Shown here one piece after another: positions 12,832-21,341 of a DNA stretch of 64,000 bases (its first letter is position 1; each line of letters begins with the position of its first letter). A program made the position numbers and the translations under genes. The DNA is from Virgibacillus sp. NKC19-16 (lineage in GTDB: Bacteria; Bacillota; Bacilli; Bacillales; Amphibacillaceae), in the NCBI RefSeq assembly GCF_021560035.1, contig NZ_CP074373.1:3468001-3532000 (forward strand), in the 5' to 3' direction. Under the pieces are notes generated by a model, which was not told the DNA's origin, searched no databases, and saw only the letters and a program-made list of their open reading frames with translations.

Positions 12832-14556
12832 ATGTCTAACTTTCAATTTCACAATCCGGAAACAGTATTACTTCACGGGGGCCAAGAACCGGATCCTGCA
12901 ACTGGGTCAAGGGCTGTGCCAATCTACCAAACAACATCCTATGTATTTCGCGATACGGAACATGCGCAGAATTTATTTGGCCTAGCAGAACCAGGAAACA
13001 TTTACAGCCGTATTATGAATCCGACTGTCGATGCTTTTGAGACTCGGATGGCACAACTTGAGGATGGAATCGGGGCTGTCGCAACATCATCCGGGATGGC
13101 AGCAATTACACTTTCCATTCTTAATATTGCTGGTTCAGGTGATGAGATCATCGCTGACAGTAATTTATATGGTGGAACGTACAATCTTTTTGCAAATACA
13201 TTGCCTCGTTACGGTATCGATGTAAAATTCGTTGACGGCACGGATCCTGAAGCAATTCGAGGTGCTATTACAGATAAAACAAAGGCTGTCTTCGCTGAAA
13301 TTATTACAAATCCAAGTCTGAATATATTTGATGTGGAAACGGTTGGCGAAATCGCACATGAAAACAATATTCCTTTAATCATTGACAATACGTTTGCCAC
13401 GCCATATGGCACAAAACCACTAACATGGGGTGCAGATATTGTCGTCCACTCTGCGACAAAATGGATTGGTGGGCATGGTACAACAATCGGCGGTGTCGTT
13501 GTGGATGGTGGCCGATTTGATTGGGGCAACGGACGCTTCCCTGGTTTTACCGAGCCCGACGCAAGCTACAATGGCCTCCGCTATGTTGATCTGGGGCCAG
13601 CAGCCTATGCGACAAAATTACGTGTGCAGCTCCTGCGTGATATCGGTGCGTCCCTGAGTCCACAAAGTGCGTTCTTATTCCTTCAGGGGTTGGAGACATT
13701 GCATCTGCGTATTGAGCGTCATAATAAAAATGCCGAAGAGGTCGCAGCTTATTTACAAAAACATCCAGCTGTAGAATGGGTTAATTTCCCAGGGCTAGAA
13801 GAGCACCCATCCCATCAGCTTGCGAAAAAATATCTTGCTAAGGGATTCGGTTCTGTTATCACGTTTGGTATCAAAGGCGGCCGAGATGCCGGCAGAAAGT
13901 TAATTGATAATGTTACACTCTGGTCCCATGTTGCTAATGTCGGTGATGCAAAATCACTCATTATTCATCCAGCATCAACCACACATCAACAATTAAGCGC
14001 GGAGGACTTAGAAAAAAGCGGAACAACGGAAGAATTAGTCCGCCTATCGATTGGCATTGAGTCACCGAAAGATATTTTAGTCGATCTAGATCAAGCCATT
14101 GCCAAAGCTGTGGATCAGCCGCCACTTTTTGAAGCTACGGAAGAAGATGCTATAAAATGGCTGCTTACTTCCCCATTTGATCGTAAAGATGGAGGGGCTC
14201 GTAAAAAAGTAATTGCAACTGTGACTGATTCTGATAACAAACTTGATAAAAGCGGCAAGCAACTGGCAAAACTCGGATTCAGCGTTATCCCTATCAATGG
14301 TGAGTCGAAGCTGGAGGACATTCCTGAAGAAGTGGATGCCGTATGGGTGAACAACAAACAGCTACCGCAATCAACCATTGAGCAATTTATCAATAAACAG
14401 GGAAAAATATTGTTAGTGGAAGCACCGGATACGAATGATCAAACATTAGAAAATGCACGTGCTGCAGGGATTACCGTGATTACGAATAAAAATCCGTATG
14501 AAGAAGCGGTCCGTCTGAGGAATAACCGTAAAGTAGCGGATCCGTTGGAAGTGTAA
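12832..14556 (+). CDS. metY: O-acetylhomoserine sulfhydrylase with extra C-terminal CoA-binding-like domain
   Basis: PLP enzyme that makes homocysteine from O-acetylhomoserine and sulfide. The catalytic region (residues 1-430) matches OAH sulfhydrylase over its whole length, with PLP lysine K210 in [10 protein letters not shown]. Usual members are about 430 aa; this one is 574 aa. The extra 140 residues look like a Rossmann-type CoA-binding domain: a VIATVTDSD strand, [12 protein letters not shown], then GKILLVEAP and [17 protein letters not shown], as in YccU-type proteins. The PLP part is sure; the extension call rests on pattern only. Expression is under the S-box, so it should be on when SAM is low. 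SD AAGGAGG. Confidence 0.9.
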   Translation: MSNFQFHNPETVLLHGGQEPDPATGSRAVPIYQTTSYVFRDTEHAQNLFGLAEPGNIYSRIMNPTVDAFETRMAQLEDGIGAVATSSGMAAITLSILNIAGSGDEIIADSNLYGGTYNLFANTLPRYGIDVKFVDGTDPEAIRGAITDKTKAVFAEIITNPSLNIFDVETVGEIAHENNIPLIIDNTFATPYGTKPLTWGADIVVHSATKWIGGHGTTIGGVVVDGGRFDWGNGRFPGFTEPDASYNGLRYVDLGPAAYATKLRVQLLRDIGASLSPQSAFLFLQGLETLHLRIERHNKNAEEVAAYLQKHPAVEWVNFPGLEEHPSHQLAKKYLAKGFGSVITFGIKGGRDAGRKLIDNVTLWSHVANVGDAKSLIIHPASTTHQQLSAEDLEKSGTTEELVRLSIGIESPKDILVDLDQAIAKAVDQPPLFEATEEDAIKWLLTSPFDRKDGGARKKVIATVTDSDNKLDKSGKQLAKLGFSVIPINGESKLEDIPEEVDAVWVNNKQLPQSTIEQFINKQGKILLVEAPDTNDQTLENARAAGITVITNKNPYEEAVRLRNNRKVADPLEV

Positions 14557-14569
14557 GTTGTTGTAAATG

Positions 14570-14650
14570 CTTAGGGTGAGGTTTTTCTCTGGGGTTGATA
14601 TTTCTGCCCTGAGGTTGATTCTTTCGCCCTGGGCGAAACTTCCTCCCCAC
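14570..14650. repeat. Degenerate 20-bp repeats after metY (array B)
   Basis: CTGGGG, CTGAGG and CTGGGC begin at 14589, 14609 and 14629, with a weaker copy near 14570: a 20-bp period with a partly shared GTTGAT core. It lies between the metY stop and its terminator. Confidence 0.6.
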
Positions 14651-14701
14651 AAGAAGTCATCCAATTTAAGTTTAACTTCTCTCTATAAAGGAAAAAGCAT
14701 T

Positions 14702-14732
14702 AAAAATCGCCTTCACAGAAGGCGATTTTTTA
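14702..14732 (+). terminator. Terminator of metY
   Basis: AAAAATCGCCTT and AAGGCGATTTTTT form a 12-bp stem with a 5-nt loop and a T-run, about 145 bp past the metY stop. Confidence 0.85.
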
Positions 14733-14790
14733 GTATGATAAGATCAATCCAAAGGTATATTAAAAATACTTTCGAATTTATTTGCGACAT

Positions 14791-14819
14791 GAGACAATAT
14801 ACTAATTCATACGTATAAT
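14791..14819 (+). promoter_or_regulatory. Promoter of the SGNH hydrolase/ypmS pair
   Basis: GAGACA (14791-14796) and a perfect TATAAT (14814-14819) are 17 bp apart. It leaves a short leader before the ATG at 14842. Confidence 0.5.
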
Positions 14820-14841
14820 ATAACAGCCGGGTGTGGTAAAC

Positions 14842-15750
14842 ATGAAGAAGAAAAATTTTATGATTGCGATTTTTGTTCTTATCATTGGGGCAGGAATTTT
14901 TGCATTAATCAATCGACCTACCGCAACTTTAGATAATATAACGCCTCCGCCAGGTGATGAGACAGAAACAACTCAAAACGAGACAAACGAAGAAGCTAAT
15001 GAAGAACCGCAGGAAGAAGAGGAAGAAACCGAACAAAGTGATGAAACTGATCAGAGGCAGTTTTCAACGACAATTTTCGAGGCGTTTCAGGAAACAGTTG
15101 ATTTCTTTACCAATCGAGACACACACATTGTTGCTGTTGGCGACTCCCTAACACAAGGGGTCGGAAGCAGTGATGACCAGGGCGGTTATGTTGAAATACT
15201 GGATCGCGCTATCAATGCTGAAAACCAAATTGTGTCATTTGATAATTTTGGCATACGCGGCGATCGATCAGATCAGCTGTTGGAACGCTTGGATAATCCG
15301 GAAGTTTCCAACGCAATTGAAGAAGCGGATATTGTTTTAATAACGATCGGGGCAAATGATATCATGAAAGTATTCAGGGAAAATTTTACGAACTTAACGA
15401 TCGAGGAGTTTAGAGAGGAACGGGTCAATTATGAAGAAAGGCTCAACCAAATTTTTACCAAGCTTCAAAATATAAATCCGAACACCGATATATATTTATT
15501 AGGATTTTATAACCCCTTCGAACAATACTTTCAGGATATTGAAGAACTTGGTATGATTGTGGAGTCATGGAATAGAACCGGAAGTGACATTGCCGAGGAA
15601 GACGCGGCTATCACATTCATCCCAACAGTCGATTTATTCAATGATCCAGACGCAGATTTATTCGCAGACGATAACTTTCATCCAAATGATCGTGGCTATC
15701 AACGAATGGCAAGAAGGGTGATGGATTATTTAACTAATGAAGAAGGATGA
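14842..15750 (+). CDS. Membrane-anchored SGNH/GDSL hydrolase (YpmR-like)
   Basis: Extracytoplasmic ester hydrolase. Residues 6-24 form an N-terminal membrane anchor, followed by an acidic Glu-rich linker (about 37-70), then the SGNH domain. Block I is GDSLTQG (Ser at about 102), block II Gly in FGIRG, block III GAND, and the catalytic Asp/His are in DDNFHPND near residue 275. Ribosome site GGGTG fits ATG 14842; a GTG at 14833 in frame is an alternative. The stop overlaps the ypmS start as ATGA; B. subtilis has the same ypmR-ypmS pair. Substrate unknown. Confidence 0.9.
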   Translation: MKKKNFMIAIFVLIIGAGIFALINRPTATLDNITPPPGDETETTQNETNEEANEEPQEEEEETEQSDETDQRQFSTTIFEAFQETVDFFTNRDTHIVAVGDSLTQGVGSSDDQGGYVEILDRAINAENQIVSFDNFGIRGDRSDQLLERLDNPEVSNAIEEADIVLITIGANDIMKVFRENFTNLTIEEFREERVNYEERLNQIFTKLQNINPNTDIYLLGFYNPFEQYFQDIEELGMIVESWNRTGSDIAEEDAAITFIPTVDLFNDPDADLFADDNFHPNDRGYQRMARRVMDYLTNEEG

Positions 15751-16394
15751 GCGCGATGTCACAACGAAAAGAACTCCATCAATCGAATAAAAATAAATGG
15801 AAACGATTATTTTATGGTTTATTAAGTGTGAATGTCCTTTTTTTGCTGGTCATCGTCGCACTCATTTTCTGGCCTGTTTCCGAGAACACCTTTCCATCAA
15901 ATGAGGAGCAGGAAGCACAAGAAAGCTCCGAGTTTACGGTTCGAACGACCAAAAATAACTTGAATGAATTGATCAATGCCTATATAGATCAGGCATTATC
16001 GAACACAGGTCACGAGTATAGCATCTCCCTTGAGGAAGATGTCCATTTAATTGGCGAGTTGCCGGTATTTTCCAGTACTGTGCCACTTTCCGTTCATTTA
16101 GAACCACTCGTGCAAGAAAATGGGGATCTCATTTTAGAACAAAGATCAATCTCGCTTGGATTATTGGAATTACCGAATCAAAGAATTATGTCATATATGG
16201 AACAATATTTATCAATGCCTGAATGGGTAACGATCAACCCACAAGATGAGGAAATTTATGTTGCGGTTACCGACATGGACCTGCGTAGTAACTTTGAAGT
16301 CAGTGTGGAACATATTGATTTGGAGGCAAATAATATCGCATTTAATATTCGAATTCCATATCGGACATTAGGCATTGACCAGATAGAACCATAA
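15747..16394 (+). CDS. ypmS: YpmS family protein (DUF2140)
   Basis: Membrane-anchored protein of unknown function, 215 aa. A cytoplasmic basic N-terminus (about 25 residues) is followed by one membrane segment (about 27-45) and an extracytoplasmic beta-rich domain with DUF2140 features. It starts in the ATGA overlap with the SGNH hydrolase gene; an ATG three codons later is also possible. Coupled expression suggests the two act together at the cell surface. A strong terminator follows. Confidence 0.85.
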   Translation: MSAMSQRKELHQSNKNKWKRLFYGLLSVNVLFLLVIVALIFWPVSENTFPSNEEQEAQESSEFTVRTTKNNLNELINAYIDQALSNTGHEYSISLEEDVHLIGELPVFSSTVPLSVHLEPLVQENGDLILEQRSISLGLLELPNQRIMSYMEQYLSMPEWVTINPQDEEIYVAVTDMDLRSNFEVSVEHIDLEANNIAFNIRIPYRTLGIDQIEP

Positions 16395-16398
16395 TAGG

Positions 16399-16444
16399 AA
16401 AAGCTGAACCAGCACTACCGAAAATTGATGGGTTCAGCTTTTTT
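16399..16444 (+). terminator. Terminator of ypmS
   Basis: AAAAGCTGAACC and GGTTCAGCTTTTTT form a perfect 12-bp stem with a 20-nt loop and T-run, directly past the stop. Confidence 0.9.
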
Positions 16445-16448
16445 CATT

Positions 16449-16484
16449 AAAAAAAGAACCGCTACACCTAGTGTATGGCTCTTC
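16449..16484 (-). terminator. Terminator of the papain-fold gene
   Basis: On the minus strand AGAGCC plus TACAC pairs with GTGTA plus GGTTCT, followed by seven T. It abuts the stop codon at 16485. Confidence 0.85.
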
Positions 16485-17105
16485 TCATCTGATAACAAAT
16501 CGTTTCACTTTTGCGGATAATAATAAGATTACTGATTGCTTTTGCAATTTTTGCTTACGCTTCACTAATTTTCTCTCTGTATCCATGAAGTAATCGCTGA
16601 GTTTTCCTTGATAAATCAGTTGCATGCCCTCATGCGTTCGAATATCAGCAGGCGTCGTAAAGCATGCAGGCTTCATAAACTGAAATGTCTCTAGATCCCG
16701 TAATACCGTCGCCACAAACTGGGAACAAAATAAGGCATTCCTGCGATTAATTTCAAATTGGAATAAGACACCAAGAAGACCAATAAAATTAAATTTATAC
16801 GCTTCTTTCTTTGCTTCAATTTCTTTTATATGATGGATAATTACTTCACAGTCGTTTTCAGAAACCGTGTAGCTGTAAATAGCAGAATTCGAGTTTTTCA
16901 TAAAATCACTGTGGGGGTCCTCCCGTATAAATCCACCAATAAATGGATTACGTGGCTGTTTCCGCCCAAAGCTGTATATCTCTTTTAATTTCGGATCAAA
17001 GCTGATTGATACATGATTTAGTGATTGATTTGTACAGAAATTAATCACCTTGGATAAATAGGTTCCTGTATCCGTAAAAAGAAAGTAAATCGTCCTTTCT
17101 CCCAT
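16485..17105 (-). CDS. Permuted papain-fold (NlpC/P60-like) protein
   Basis: Likely member of the YiiX/YebB-type permuted NlpC/P60 superfamily. The conserved His precedes the Cys: NHVSIS (about residue 30) and FCSQFVA (about 148). This permuted order is the main evidence. No signal peptide or membrane segment is seen, so it probably acts inside the cell. The basic C-terminal tail has a hydrophobic stretch (VILLLSAKV). I use the ATG at 17105, with GGGGAG 5 nt upstream, rather than the ATG at 17120. 206 aa. Members are thought to act on amide or thioester bonds in lipid or peptide substrates; the function here is unknown. Confidence 0.65.
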   Translation of the reverse strand: MGERTIYFLFTDTGTYLSKVINFCTNQSLNHVSISFDPKLKEIYSFGRKQPRNPFIGGFIREDPHSDFMKNSNSAIYSYTVSENDCEVIIHHIKEIEAKKEAYKFNFIGLLGVLFQFEINRRNALFCSQFVATVLRDLETFQFMKPACFTTPADIRTHEGMQLIYQGKLSDYFMDTERKLVKRKQKLQKQSVILLLSAKVKRFVIR

Positions 17106-17301
17106 CAAATCTCCCCTCATCGCCCTTTTATTTTTTAATACGGCAGGTTTTCGGTAATCTCGTTACTTAGTACGTGAGCAGTGTTTTTTATTTGATGACA
17201 CCTTATTGTTACATATTTTCACATAAAAATACACCCTTTTTTACTATTATTTAAAAAATTGGCAACTAAAATGTATTCAGTGTTCTTACTGGAGGTTCAC
17301 C
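17106..17301. other. Intergenic stretch before array C
   Basis: About 200 bp of AT-rich sequence upstream of the papain-fold gene. It probably holds that gene's promoter, but no convincing boxes were found. Array C follows and the gene-free region extends to 17536. Confidence 0.4.
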
Positions 17302-17451
17302 CCCGTTTTGGACTGGTTGTGTCCCGTTTGGGCACGATTCTCTCCCGGTTTAGTGCTTCCCTCTCCCGGTTTGAAAAGCCTCTCTCCCGTTTTACCGTTC
17401 CCTACCTCGTTTTAAAACAGCTCCCTCCCTTTTCGCCTTCCTCTCCCCCCA
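17302..17451. repeat. 21-bp repeat array upstream of ABC-F (array C)
   Basis: CCCG(T/G)TTT begins at 17302, 17323, 17344, 17365 and 17386, with degenerate units at about 17407, 17427 and 17448: eight units with a 21-bp period. The consensus is roughly TCTCCCGGTTT plus ten variable bases. It lies about 85 bp ahead of the ABC-F gene. One frame is open and reads as a 7-residue SRF repeat, a consequence of 21 being divisible by three. Confidence 0.9.
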
Positions 17452-17536
17452 TTCAACCACTAAACGTTGACGAAACCGAAGAAATGCCGTAAGCTAATCT
17501 TGTGTACTATTTTTTATTGGAGGAATATCATAATCG

Positions 17537-19159
17537 ATGATTAATGTTTCTAATGTAAGTTTACAATATGGTGGTAAGAAGTTATTTGAAGATGTTAATT
17601 TAAAATTCACCCCTGGTAACTGCTATGGATTAATTGGTGCAAATGGTGCCGGTAAATCCACTTTTCTTAAAGTATTATCAGGCGAAATAGAACCGCAATC
17701 CGGTGGTATTTCCTTGTCCTCCGGAGAAAGAATTGCCGTGTTAAAACAGGACCACTTCGCCTATGAAGATGAGCAGGTGCTGGAAGTTGTTTTAATGGGC
17801 CATGAAAAATTATATGAAGTGAAACAGGAAAAAGACGCTATTTATATGAAACCCGACTTTTCAGAAGAAGATGGCATGCGTGCTGCTGAACTGGAAGGCG
17901 AATTTGCTGAAATGAATGGTTGGGAAGCAGAATCAGATGCTGCTGTTCTACTAAAAGGGCTCGGAATCGATGAATCCCTTCATATGAAACAAATGAATGA
18001 ATTAACAGAAAGCCAAAAAGTAAAAATCTTGCTTGCTCAAGCCTTATTCGGCAATCCCGATATTTTACTACTGGATGAGCCAACAAACGGACTTGATATC
18101 CATGCCATTCAGTGGCTGGAAGAGTTTCTGATTAACTTTGAAAACACGGTAATCGTCGTGTCACACGACAGGCACTTTTTAAATAAAGTATGCACACATA
18201 TTGCCGATGTTGACTATGGGAAAATTCAAATTTATATCGGAAACTATGATTTCTGGTATGAGTCCAGCCAACTGGCAAACAGAATGGCTCAGGAACAGAA
18301 TAAGAAAAAAGAAGAAAAAATTAAAGATCTGCAGGCCTTTATTGCCAGATTTAGTGCCAATGCATCGAAATCTAAGCAGGCAACGTCACGCAAGAAATTA
18401 CTGGACAGCATCACACTGGATGATATTAAACCATCATCCCGTAAATACCCGTATATCGCCTTTACACCAGATCGCGAAATCGGTAATGACTTGCTGCGTG
18501 TTGACGGATTAACGAAAACCATCAATGGCAAAAAAGTGCTGGATAATGTGAGTTTTACCATGAACAAGGATGATAAAATCGCGTTTGTCGGGAAAAATGA
18601 TATTGCCAAAACGACCCTATTTCAAATTATAATGGGCGAGATGGAGCCGGATGCGGGCACATATAAATGGGGCGTAACCACATCGCAGTCCTATTTTCCA
18701 AAAGATAACACTGCATTTTTTGAAAATAATGATCTGCCATTGGTCGAGTGGCTTCGTCAATATTCTCCAGAAGATCAGACGGAGACATTCCTGCGCAGCT
18801 TCCTGGGAAGAATGTTGTTTTCCGGCGAAGAAGCACTAAAAAAGGCAAATGTGCTATCAGGTGGCGAAAAGGTTCGCTGTATGCTATCAAAAATGATGCT
18901 ATCCGGTGCAAATGTGCTCGTATTGGATGAACCTACAAATCACTTGGACCTGGAGTCGATTCAATCCTTAAATAATGGCTTAATCCGATTTAAAGGATCG
19001 ATCCTGTTTACATCACATGACCATCAATTCGTTCAAAGTGTAGCGAACCGCCTTATCGAAATTACGCCAAATGGCATTATAGATAAAGAAATGAGCTACG
19101 ATGACTATGTGCAAGATCGCAAGTTGCAGGAAGAAATTGAACAAATGTATGCTAGTTAA
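17537..19159 (+). CDS. ABC-F family ATPase (YkpA-like)
   Basis: Cytoplasmic ATPase with two ABC domains and no membrane part, 540 aa; ABC-F proteins act on ribosomes. First domain: Walker A GANGAGKST (about 35-43), signature replaced by LTESQ, Walker B ILLLDEPTNGLD. A linker rich in Lys follows (about 250-300). Second domain: unusual Walker A GKNDIAKTT, normal LSGGEK, and LVLDEPTNHLD. As I recall, the degenerate first signature and second Walker A are shared with B. subtilis YkpA, so they are probably a subfamily trait. SD GGAGG. The gene lies between two different 21-bp arrays. Translation factor or antibiotic protection cannot be decided. Confidence 0.92.
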   Translation: MINVSNVSLQYGGKKLFEDVNLKFTPGNCYGLIGANGAGKSTFLKVLSGEIEPQSGGISLSSGERIAVLKQDHFAYEDEQVLEVVLMGHEKLYEVKQEKDAIYMKPDFSEEDGMRAAELEGEFAEMNGWEAESDAAVLLKGLGIDESLHMKQMNELTESQKVKILLAQALFGNPDILLLDEPTNGLDIHAIQWLEEFLINFENTVIVVSHDRHFLNKVCTHIADVDYGKIQIYIGNYDFWYESSQLANRMAQEQNKKKEEKIKDLQAFIARFSANASKSKQATSRKKLLDSITLDDIKPSSRKYPYIAFTPDREIGNDLLRVDGLTKTINGKKVLDNVSFTMNKDDKIAFVGKNDIAKTTLFQIIMGEMEPDAGTYKWGVTTSQSYFPKDNTAFFENNDLPLVEWLRQYSPEDQTETFLRSFLGRMLFSGEEALKKANVLSGGEKVRCMLSKMMLSGANVLVLDEPTNHLDLESIQSLNNGLIRFKGSILFTSHDHQFVQSVANRLIEITPNGIIDKEMSYDDYVQDRKLQEEIEQMYAS

Positions 19160-19161
19160 TG

Positions 19162-19195
19162 AAAAGAGCGCACTCCTAATGGAGAGCGCTCTTTT
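19162..19195 (+). terminator. Terminator of the ABC-F gene
   Basis: AAAAGAGCGC-A-CTCC pairs with GGAG-A-GCGCTCTTTT around a TAAT loop, directly past the stop. Confidence 0.9.
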
Positions 19196-19236
19196 AGTGC
19201 TGGCGGTTGGGGGCCGGCGTTGAAAAAATGCTAGTG

Positions 19237-19391
19237 GCTGGACAATTCGACATGTGCGCGGGATGAACCGATTTGTGCGCGGAACGAATGCTCACGTACG
19301 CTGGACAAACTGCTCTGTCCGCGGAACAAATACCTACCTCCGCGGGACGAGCCGGCTTGCACGCGGAATAAATACCTGCGTTCGTGCCGGA
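19237..19391. repeat. 21-bp repeat array downstream of ABC-F (array D)
   Basis: GC(G/T)GGAC/GCGGAAC-type cores begin at 19237, 19258, 19279, 19300, 19321, 19342, 19363 and 19384 (last one degenerate): eight units, exact 21-bp period. The core sequence is unrelated to arrays A and C. It lies between the ABC-F terminator and the end of converging acr3. The open frame reads as RGTN-type heptads, again expected from the period. Confidence 0.92.
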
Positions 19392-19481
19392 TTTATCATA
19401 TTGTTGAACAAGGTTAATATAATTTCCATTTCATTTTTCATTTAACTGGCCCTATCAAGAAATAAAAAGTAAGGGTTATCC

Positions 19482-20438
19482 TCATTTCCTTCTCTCTTTC
19501 CTTGTAAAAAGCAGAACTTGAGAAACAACGGCAAGTACAGGTAACTCAATCAAAGGGCCAATCACTAGAGCTAGGGATATGAGTGGCTGGTCTGGAAATG
19601 CTGTGACAGCTATAGCTAATGCAACCGGTGAGTTTCTGGCTATAATCGTCATACTTAAGCTAACCGAATCTTCATAGGAAAAGTTTAAGAACCTTCCGAC
19701 CAAGCGCCCTATCACATAGTTAATAACAAAAAACATCAAAATTGGTATTATTAATATGTAAATGACTTCAAGGTTTTCAAGTAGATAAGAACCTTGGGAA
19801 GCAAACATTGCCATAATGGCCAAGGCTAAAAAGAAAATCTGGGCATTGGCGAAAAAAGGAATAACCTTGTTGTTTAAAATTGATTCTCTTCTTCTTAATA
19901 AGAATCGCGTTAGATGCGCAAGAATGAAAGGAATAACCAAGACAATCATTATACTTTCTATAAGCGTCGATATGGGTATCGTTTCAATAGTTCCAGCAAA
20001 TAAGAGTAAATATACAGGCAGAAGCACGACCTGTAAAATTAAATTAATTGGTAAAATTGATGTTGAAAGAGATACATTTCCTTTTGCAATTCCTGTAAAC
20101 GCGAGGTACCAATCTGTACAAGGTGTCACCATAAGCATGATAAAACCAATCCATAAAGCAGGATAATCCGATAGGAAAACAGCTCCTAACCCCCAAGCTA
20201 GAATTGGAGTCCATATAAAATTAATGATTGTGCTGGACCCTAGGAATTTACTATTCAAAAAGGACTCCTTCAACTGTTGCAGTGGAATCGTTAAAAATAA
20301 TCCATATAGCATCAAGAAAAGAAACGGAACAACGAAAGTATCCGCATCGTTTTCAGTGATGTCCGCCTGTCCTACTAAAAGACCTAAACCAACAGCAAAT
20401 AGTATAATAAAAGTTTGTAGTTTATCTAACGTCCCCAT
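19482..20438 (-). CDS. acr3: Acr3-type arsenite efflux permease
   Basis: Integral membrane transporter of the bile acid/arsenite/riboflavin superfamily, 318 aa, about ten helices. The TPCTDW motif (Cys about 107) matches the essential cysteine motif of Acr3 permeases, which expel arsenite using the proton gradient. The second conserved region, ARNSPVALAIAV, is also present. It lies divergent from cadD. No arsR or arsC is adjacent, which is unusual for an ars locus. Arsenite is inferred from family; related permeases with other substrates exist. Confidence 0.85.
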   Translation of the reverse strand: MGTLDKLQTFIILFAVGLGLLVGQADITENDADTFVVPFLFLMLYGLFLTIPLQQLKESFLNSKFLGSSTIINFIWTPILAWGLGAVFLSDYPALWIGFIMLMVTPCTDWYLAFTGIAKGNVSLSTSILPINLILQVVLLPVYLLLFAGTIETIPISTLIESIMIVLVIPFILAHLTRFLLRRRESILNNKVIPFFANAQIFFLALAIMAMFASQGSYLLENLEVIYILIIPILMFFVINYVIGRLVGRFLNFSYEDSVSLSMTIIARNSPVALAIAVTAFPDQPLISLALVIGPLIELPVLAVVSQVLLFTRKERRK

Positions 20439-20647
20439 AAATATATCTCTTTTCTTTTAAAAAGGTAACTGTGATTTTCCTACAAATTAGTATAATATAA
20501 TCTAGTAATTATTGCTTTTATTTCGCGTTATCTTTTATGGAACTTCGTATGTTGACAAAGCTACTATTACACGACAATATGTAATTATAGAATGGAGAAG
20601 AAAAAGTATTAAAGACGTTTGTACCCAGATATATTGGAGATGAAAAA

Positions 20648-21286
20648 ATGATTGCAACGATATTCACCGCTATTGCAGTTTATATAGCCACAGGTATTGA
20701 TTACCTGATTATATTAATCCTTCTATTTTCGCAATTAAAAAAAGGTCAAATGAAACATATTTGGATTGGACAATATTTAGGCACTGTAATTATCGTGTCA
20801 GTAAGTCTGTTAGCAGCTTATGGTGTCAATTTCGTCCCTCAACAATGGGTTGTAGGCCTCCTTGGGCTTTTGCCAATATATTTAGGTGTGAAAATATGGA
20901 TTAAAGGAGAGGAAGACGCAGATGAAAATAATCTCCTATCTGTTTTATCTTCCAATCGTTTTAATCAACTCTATTTAACGGTAACCTTTATCGTATTAGC
21001 TTCTAGCGCAGATGACTTTTCCATTTATATACCATATTTCACTACGTTAAACGCGATTGAAATACCGGTTGTAATGCTAGTCTTTTTTGTCATGGTGGGG
21101 GTATTATGCTATTTCAGTTATAGACTTGCTTCTGTGAATTATATCTCGGAAAAAATCGAAGAATACGAACGTTGGATTGTTCCCATCGTGTTCATCGGTT
21201 TAGGGCTATATATTATGTATGAGAATGGTACAATCAACACTTTACTTTTTTGTAAACTACCAGGTAGCAGTAAATATAAAGGGTAA
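20648..21286 (+). CDS. cadD: CadD-family cadmium resistance transporter
   Basis: Small integral membrane protein, 212 aa, about five or six helices, with the CadD start (ATGIDYLIILILLFSQ) and the ASSADDFSIYIPYF segment. Staphylococcal CadD confers cadmium resistance, probably by efflux. SD TGGAGATG is 6 nt ahead. The family usually has a CadC/CadX-type ArsR regulator beside it; none is here. Divergent from acr3, so the pair looks like a metal(loid) resistance island. Confidence 0.88.
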   Translation: MIATIFTAIAVYIATGIDYLIILILLFSQLKKGQMKHIWIGQYLGTVIIVSVSLLAAYGVNFVPQQWVVGLLGLLPIYLGVKIWIKGEEDADENNLLSVLSSNRFNQLYLTVTFIVLASSADDFSIYIPYFTTLNAIEIPVVMLVFFVMVGVLCYFSYRLASVNYISEKIEEYERWIVPIVFIGLGLYIMYENGTINTLLFCKLPGSSKYKG

Positions 21287-21304
21287 TTTATTTATGATAG
21301 CAAG

Positions 21305-21330
21305 AAAAGGGGCTATTATTAACCCCTTTT
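21305..21330 (+). terminator. Terminator of cadD
   Basis: AAAAGGGG and CCCCTTTT form a perfect 8-bp stem with a 10-nt loop just past the stop; symmetric, so it may also stop the converging gene. Confidence 0.75.
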
Positions 21331-21341
21331 CCGGTTTCACA

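Noticed and set aside
17259-17492. 77-codon open frame with 7-residue SRF repeats over array C.
   Set aside because: A 21-bp period keeps any frame open and yields heptads automatically; no ribosome site, and the conserved bases do not follow codon positions.
19254-19445. 63-codon open frame with RGTN heptads over array D.
   Set aside because: Same reason as array C; no ribosome site and the ending is AT-rich noncoding sequence.
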